Part shown: positions 59,989-64,000 of the stretch, in pieces | How the letters are laid out: every line of letters begins with the position of its first letter | Position numbering within the stretch: position 1 is the stretch's first letter | NCBI RefSeq assembly: GCF_015221995.1 | Contig: NZ_JADFFM010000001.1 | Coordinates: 124,001-188,000 of the forward strand | Direction: 5' to 3' | DNA: 64,000 nucleotides | DNA from: Mucilaginibacter boryungensis | Lineage (GTDB): Bacteria > Bacteroidota > Bacteroidia > Sphingobacteriales > Sphingobacteriaceae | Notes under the pieces: model-generated | What the model was told of the DNA's origin: nothing | Seen by the model: only the letters and a program-made list of their open reading frames with translations | Database searches by the model: none | Translations under genes and position numbers: made by a program

Positions 59989-61242
59989 CTATCGTGGGTC
60001 TAACGGTTCCATCGGGTTTATCTGTAAGGCCTCAATAGCCGGGTACAGTTCCCAGGCGTTATCATCGTAACGGTTACCCACTTTATAAGGCACATATTTT
60101 AGTTCTCTTAAACACCGGGCTGCCATAGCTACCCCTACCGACTCGATATGACTTCTACTGCTGACCGTTAAAAACGGTTTATTGAAAGGTATTCCATAAC
60201 GATAAATTAACCGTACCCCATTACGCACATTGGTAGTAGTATGCCGCGCCTGCGTTTCTACAATAATGGCATTGGCGGGTACATGTAAATTGTTCACCAG
60301 GTATTTTTTCATTTCCAGGGCCTCGCAATATTTGGTTTTGTAAGGGTGCGCCATGCCGCCTGATACGATAATGAAAGGGGCCAATCCTGAAAAATAGCGG
60401 CTTGCTCCCATGCGGCAGCGCAGCATACCAATGGGGCTGATAGCCGTATTTAAATCGCCTGGGCCGGCGCCTAATATCAATATGGATGAATATTTATACT
60501 TGTCCCAAACAGTTTGCTTAATTTTTACTAATGCGTTTTTATTAAGGCCGGCAGCCAATGGTTCAAAATTGGCGGCATCGTTGCGGCCGTTAATCTCTAA
60601 TGCCTGTAGCGCATAATTCAAAACCGGCTCAAAAAACAATTTGCTGTCTTTACACGCATTTAAAACAACAGAGGCCTCATCTAAAAGTACATCGGGGTAT
60701 GTTTTAGACCTTACATTAAAACTGATAGAATCAATAGCCGCATATGGTGGCTTTTTACCATCGGCATAAATGCTGATGGCATAATTTACGCCCGCTGCAT
60801 CCTGCTCCCAGGCTTTTACCAATTGCTGTTGCGGAGTAAGGTTTTTATTTAAAATATACGCGCCTGAAGGGATCAGGTCGGTTTTTACCAGTAAGCCCAG
60901 CGCATTATCGGGTTGATATAACGCGGCCAGTTTATCACCTGTTTGCCTGATCTCATCCGGGCTGAATTTTAGCTGAGCGGTATAACAGGCGGCATCTTTA
61001 CAGCTAAGCGATGTTTTTAACGCATTTAATTTAGTTGTGGCCAGTTTAGTCAGGTCGGCATCGCTCTCTAATAAGTGCTTTACTGCCGGGGTGTTTTGCA
61101 TCAGCGTAAGCAAATAATAATTTTTTGCCGAAACATAATTGTTGCCTTTCAATTGATAATGCGGATTGGGTTGTTGGGTATAGCCGGTAAAATGTACAAT
61201 GGTACAGCTAAGCAGGAATAAGAATAGTTTTTTCGACAACAT
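59989..61242 (-). CDS. YdcF/SanA-family (DUF218) exported protein
   Basis: A 417-residue protein with a signal peptide (from ATG 61242, ending GYTQ; the frame extends to a TTG at 61266). The C-terminal third is a DUF218 domain: SSILILGAGPG, PFIIVSGGMAHPYKTKYCEALEMKKYL, IIVETQARHTTTNVRNG and VSSRSHIESVGVAMAARCL. DUF218 proteins (ElyC/SanA/YdcF) affect envelope integrity. The N-terminal half (20-235) is unassigned. Divergent from the ABC exporter. Confidence 0.85.
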   Translation of the reverse strand: MLSKKLFLFLLSCTIVHFTGYTQQPNPHYQLKGNNYVSAKNYYLLTLMQNTPAVKHLLESDADLTKLATTKLNALKTSLSCKDAACYTAQLKFSPDEIRQTGDKLAALYQPDNALGLLVKTDLIPSGAYILNKNLTPQQQLVKAWEQDAAGVNYAISIYADGKKPPYAAIDSISFNVRSKTYPDVLLDEASVVLNACKDSKLFFEPVLNYALQALEINGRNDAANFEPLAAGLNKNALVKIKQTVWDKYKYSSILILGAGPGDLNTAISPIGMLRCRMGASRYFSGLAPFIIVSGGMAHPYKTKYCEALEMKKYLVNNLHVPANAIIVETQARHTTTNVRNGVRLIYRYGIPFNKPFLTVSSRSHIESVGVAMAARCLRELKYVPYKVGNRYDDNAWELYPAIEALQINPMEPLDPR

Positions 61243-61406
61243 AAGTAATGTTTTGAGCAGTCGCAAAGGTGGGAATATAAGTTTAAGATTTCAAAATTCA
61301 ATTAGCTTTCACCTTTAAGCTTTCCTTCAAAACCACTCACGGTAAAAATTCTGCCATTCACCGAAAAGTTTATGGAAATATGGTTTTTGTACACCATTTT
61401 TACATC

Positions 61407-62171
61407 ATGGCACAACAACCTATTATAACAGTAAATAACCTGGTGAAAAACTACGGCGATTTTGCCGCCGTAAAAGGCATTAGTTTTGAGGTTTACGAAG
61501 GCGAGATCTTCGGGCTGCTTGGCCCTAACGGTGCAGGTAAAACCACTACGCTCGAGATCATCGAGACTTTACGGGATAAAACATCGGGCAACATTACGGT
61601 AGATGGCTTTAATATTGAAACCGCTGCCGACAGCATTAAGCAGCGCATTGGTGTGCAATTGCAGGCAGCGGGCTATTATCCCAATCTGAACCTGACCGAA
61701 TTGATAGAATTGTTTTGCGGTTTATATGGCGTAAATATATCGCCAGTAACAATGCTGGAAAAAGTGGCCCTGACCGATAAAGCCAAAGCCAAATACAAAG
61801 ACCTATCGGGCGGGCAAAAACAACGGTTTTCTATCGCAACTACGCTGATCAATAACCCACGGATTATTTTTTTAGATGAACCGACTACCGGACTTGACCC
61901 ACAAGCGCGCCGTAACCTTTGGGACCTGATACGCCAGATACGGGATAACGGGACTACGGTAGTTATTACTACTCACTATATGGATGAGGCGGAAGAATTA
62001 TGCGACCGCGTAGCTTTTGTGGATGGCGGCCACATTATTGGTATTGATACGCCCGACCATTTTATAGATGAACTGATAGCGGGCGGCTTTAAACGTAGAA
62101 AAGAAGTTAAAGAAGCTAATCTGGAAGATGTATTTATAGCCAAAACAGGTAAGGAATGGCGGGAAGGATAG
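61407..62171 (+). CDS. ABC-2 transporter ATPase
   Basis: A 254-residue ATPase from ATG 61407. Walker A GPNGAGKTTTLEII, signature LSGGQKQRFSIAT, Walker B IIFLDEPTTGLDPQ, switch His in VITTHYMDEAEEL. ATG at 61380 is in frame but the short form starts as the family does (MAQQPIITVNNL). Its partner permease is next, after a repeat-filled gap. Confidence 0.93.
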   Translation: MAQQPIITVNNLVKNYGDFAAVKGISFEVYEGEIFGLLGPNGAGKTTTLEIIETLRDKTSGNITVDGFNIETAADSIKQRIGVQLQAAGYYPNLNLTELIELFCGLYGVNISPVTMLEKVALTDKAKAKYKDLSGGQKQRFSIATTLINNPRIIFLDEPTTGLDPQARRNLWDLIRQIRDNGTTVVITTHYMDEAEELCDRVAFVDGGHIIGIDTPDHFIDELIAGGFKRRKEVKEANLEDVFIAKTGKEWREG

Positions 62172-62256
62172 GTCGAAAGTTCTGAGTCTTAAGTTTTAAG
62201 TACTCAGCAATGATAGATAATCCCAAAAATGACTTACGACTTTAAACTTACGACTT
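62172..62256 (+). repeat. Composite degenerate repeat before the ABC permease
   Basis: Left block (TTCTGAGTCTTAAGT, TTTTAAGTACTCAG) and right block (GACTTACGACTTTAAA, CTTACGACTTATGACT) joined by a short spacer. It fills the whole gap between the ATPase stop and the permease ATG. The order of blocks matches, in reverse complement, the element inside the helicase gene at 9157-9219. Confidence 0.7.
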
Positions 62257-63378
62257 ATGACTAATAATAAAACATATAGCAACCTACGCGCCACGCTGGC
62301 TATTGCCCGGGCAAGTTTACGTTCCATATTGCGCAGCCCATCGGCTGTGGTATTTACCTTAGCCTTCCCGCTGATATTTATTGTGGTGTTTGCCAACATT
62401 GGCGGCAGTGGTGTAAGCGTTGATGTAGGCGTATCTAAAACCTGCGATACTACTAACGAGATCTACCAGGCGCTGAAAAAGAACCCGCTGATCAACCTTA
62501 TCAAAACACAAACTGCCGATGAGATGAATAAAAACCTGGCAAAAGGCAGCCTTGACGCGGTGATAGATATTAAACCCCATGTGCAAATGACCCCGTTCAG
62601 CATCGATGTGAAGTATAGCAAAGCATCGGGCAAGGGGCCAATTCTGCAATCGGCTTTAAACAATATTTTTTACAGGGTGCAGTCGGCAGTGTTGAGTAAA
62701 ATCCAAAGTTATTCTAACGTTCAGTTACCTAAAATAGTGGATTTAAAAGAAACTACTGTAAGCGGGCGCGAGTATAAATACATCGATTTTATTTTGCCGG
62801 GGCAATTAGGCTTCTCGCTGTTAAGCTCGGGGGTGTTTGGTACGGCTTTCGTGTTTCTTAGTTTGCGCCAAACGCTGGTAATTAAACGCTTTTTTGCTAC
62901 CCCGGTTAAGCGCTACAGCATTGTATTGGGCGAAATGATAGCACGTATTGTATTTGCCCTGGCTGGCGCTTTAATTATTATTTTGATAGGGCATTCGCTG
63001 TTTGGCTTTACGCTGATACATGGGGTTGTAACCGTGCTTAATATGCTGTTATTATCGTTTATTGGCCTGATTATTTTTATGGGTTTTGGCTTCACTGTTT
63101 CAGGCATTGCTAAAAACGAAAGTACAGTACCGCCCTTATCAAATATTATTACGCTGCCGCAGTTCCTGTTATCAGGCACGTTTTTTAGCACCTCGGCTTT
63201 CCCAAAATGGCTGAGACCATTAAGCGAAGCATTACCGCTTACCCATCTTAACAACGCCATGCGTAAGGTGGCTTTTGAAGGCGCGGGACTTGGTGATGTT
63301 ACCCATCAATTACTAATATTGCTTATTTGGGGCATCGTGATATATGCAGTAGCGATTAAGACTTTTAAATGGGAGTAA
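62257..63378 (+). CDS. ABC-2 transporter permease
   Basis: A 373-residue permease: an N-terminal span (about 27-47), a long extracellular domain (about 50-175), then five spans (about 178-200, 225-250, 258-285, 305-325, 345-365). The layout and VFTLAFPLIFIVVFANIGG, LPQFLLSGTFFSTSAFP are typical of ABC2_membrane permeases for drug, lipid or hemolysin-type export. It pairs with the ATPase at 61407. Substrate unknown. Confidence 0.9.
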   Translation: MTNNKTYSNLRATLAIARASLRSILRSPSAVVFTLAFPLIFIVVFANIGGSGVSVDVGVSKTCDTTNEIYQALKKNPLINLIKTQTADEMNKNLAKGSLDAVIDIKPHVQMTPFSIDVKYSKASGKGPILQSALNNIFYRVQSAVLSKIQSYSNVQLPKIVDLKETTVSGREYKYIDFILPGQLGFSLLSSGVFGTAFVFLSLRQTLVIKRFFATPVKRYSIVLGEMIARIVFALAGALIIILIGHSLFGFTLIHGVVTVLNMLLLSFIGLIIFMGFGFTVSGIAKNESTVPPLSNIITLPQFLLSGTFFSTSAFPKWLRPLSEALPLTHLNNAMRKVAFEGAGLGDVTHQLLILLIWGIVIYAVAIKTFKWE

Positions 63379-63385
63379 TGTAAAG

Positions 63386-63425
63386 GTGCAGATGTGCAGA
63401 TGTGCGGATATGCAGATGTACAAAT
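63386..63425. repeat. Octamer tandem repeat, five units
   Basis: GTGCAGAT, GTGCAGAT, GTGCGGAT, ATGCAGAT, GTACAAAT: five 8-base units with increasing divergence. It starts seven bases after the permease stop. Confidence 0.85.
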
Positions 63426-63491
63426 GAGGAAATTAATGAATTATCAATTAAATTGGTGAAATCCTCGTTACCTCAATATTAAATAATATAT

Positions 63492-63499
63492 TACTTTTG
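63492..63499 (+). promoter_or_regulatory. -7 box of the DUF2490 gene
   Basis: TACTTTTG matches TAnnTTTG, 23 bases before the ATG at 63523. No clear -33 element was found at the expected distance. Confidence 0.5.
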
Positions 63500-63522
63500 G
63501 CGTTGTTAACAATAACTTAACA

Positions 63523-64000
63523 ATGCCAAAATCTTTTTACGTTTTTTTCATATTTCTCATTGCCGGCATTTCAGCATCGGCACAAAGCAAAGTTGGTACC
63601 TGGGGTATATTTACAGCAATAATGCCGGGCGATAGTGCACACCGCTGGGGTGGCTACAGCGAATTACAATTACGTGAGAACAGCACCTTTAACCAATTCA
63701 ATTATTACGAAATTAAAGCAGGAATTAGTTACGACCTGGATAAAGCATTTACCGCGTTAATAGGCGGGGGCCGGTATACTACCTACGATTACCAAAATCT
63801 TGGGGCTGGCCCTAATACTATTGAAGCCAGGTTTTGGGAACAAATGATTGTTAACCAATACCTGTACCGTATAAAATTAGAACACCGTTACCGGATTGAG
63901 CAGCGCTGGCTGAACGGTATTTATCGTAACCGCTTCCGTTACAGGTTGAATGTTTTTGTACCGCTTAACTCTACCAAAATTGAGGCTAAAACCTGGTTTG
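63523..64000 (+). CDS. DUF2490 outer-membrane protein, partial
   Basis: The first 159 codons of a gene cut by the right edge. Signal peptide ending GISASAQ, then a strand-rich pattern (WGGYSELQLRENSTFNQF, YYEIKAGISYDL, LEHRYRIEQRWL, YRNRFRYRLNV) typical of the DUF2490 family of outer-membrane beta-barrels in Bacteroidota. Function unknown. ATG 63523 follows a recognisable -7 box. Confidence 0.85.
   Translation, partial: MPKSFYVFFIFLIAGISASAQSKVGTWGIFTAIMPGDSAHRWGGYSELQLRENSTFNQFNYYEIKAGISYDLDKAFTALIGGGRYTTYDYQNLGAGPNTIEARFWEQMIVNQYLYRIKLEHRYRIEQRWLNGIYRNRFRYRLNVFVPLNSTKIEAKTWF

Noticed and set aside
1..64000. tRNA, rRNA, CRISPR arrays, insertion sequences or prophage
   Set aside because: Gaps between genes were read for these; no cloverleaf, repeat-spacer array, transposase or phage gene was recognised.

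Overview
The window looks like a chromosomal piece of a Bacteroidota bacterium, most likely family Sphingobacteriaceae (Mucilaginibacter/Pedobacter type). This rests on gene content: a GldA-type ABC ATPase, YtxJ-like bacillithiol-system protein, a PF14121-type 'putative porin', YHYH and DUF5672 proteins, and a lysyl-tRNA synthetase with a C-terminal extension. It also rests on TAnnTTTG promoter boxes, A-rich leaders instead of strong Shine-Dalgarno sites, and many exported proteins whose signal peptides end in A-Q. No rRNA, tRNA, CRISPR array, phage or complete insertion sequence was found.

Layout. 1-2856: molybdenum-cofactor genes on the minus strand (moaA, moeA, moaC and the start of a Mob-like gene). 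3075-8548: a secreted TonB_C-like/propeller protein, a large M16 protease and two small genes. 8605-11199: a ligase-associated DEXH helicase without its usual partners. 11328-12913: a tight four-gene operon (exported protein, csaA, SdpI-like, tadA). 12915-17878: minus-strand housekeeping genes (asparaginase, TatD, two FKBP isomerases, NrnA). 18072-22147: ndk, dciA-recF, a TPR protein, ribH, a tiny lipoprotein and ytxJ. 22628-24848: a divergent SDR/acyl-CoA dehydrogenase pair with a perfect 24-bp palindrome at the dehydrogenase promoter. 24901-29362: comF, then an operon reading ECF sigma, probable anti-sigma, Spy-like protein, YHYH lipoprotein, MORN-repeat protein, SCO protein. 29517-35224: gldA-like ATPase, a beta-barrel, msrB, then lpxK-PNP-porin. 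35311-39215: a LytTR two-component system divergent from a 72-residue membrane peptide gene and an ABC exporter, with a candidate LytTR operator between them. 39249-47395: membrane protein, M28 peptidase, a UvrD-type helicase with a Cys-containing nuclease domain, a GH3 hydrolase and a beta-barrel. 47476-56115: a surface-glycan cluster (fucosyltransferase-like, acyltransferase, FkbM-like, GT4, GT2, MsbA-type exporter, DUF5672, second GT2). 56323-64000: alcohol dehydrogenase, an acidic peptide, lysS, trxA, YdcF-like, an ABC-2 transporter and a truncated DUF2490 gene.

The most unusual layer is repetitive DNA. Several gaps between genes are filled almost exactly, stop codon to start codon, by degenerate short repeats (21028-21115, 29473-29516, 62172-62256, 63386-63425). 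One such repeat also appears in frame inside the helicase gene (9157-9219), with the same two-block design as 62172-62256 but in the opposite orientation. Three REP-like long palindromes of unrelated families (573-656, 7578-7662, 41357-41444) add to this. No transposase or RAYT gene is in the window.

Limits: all family calls come from reading motifs by eye, without searches. Starts were moved where the longest open frame began at an unlikely TTG/GTG or inside a repeat.
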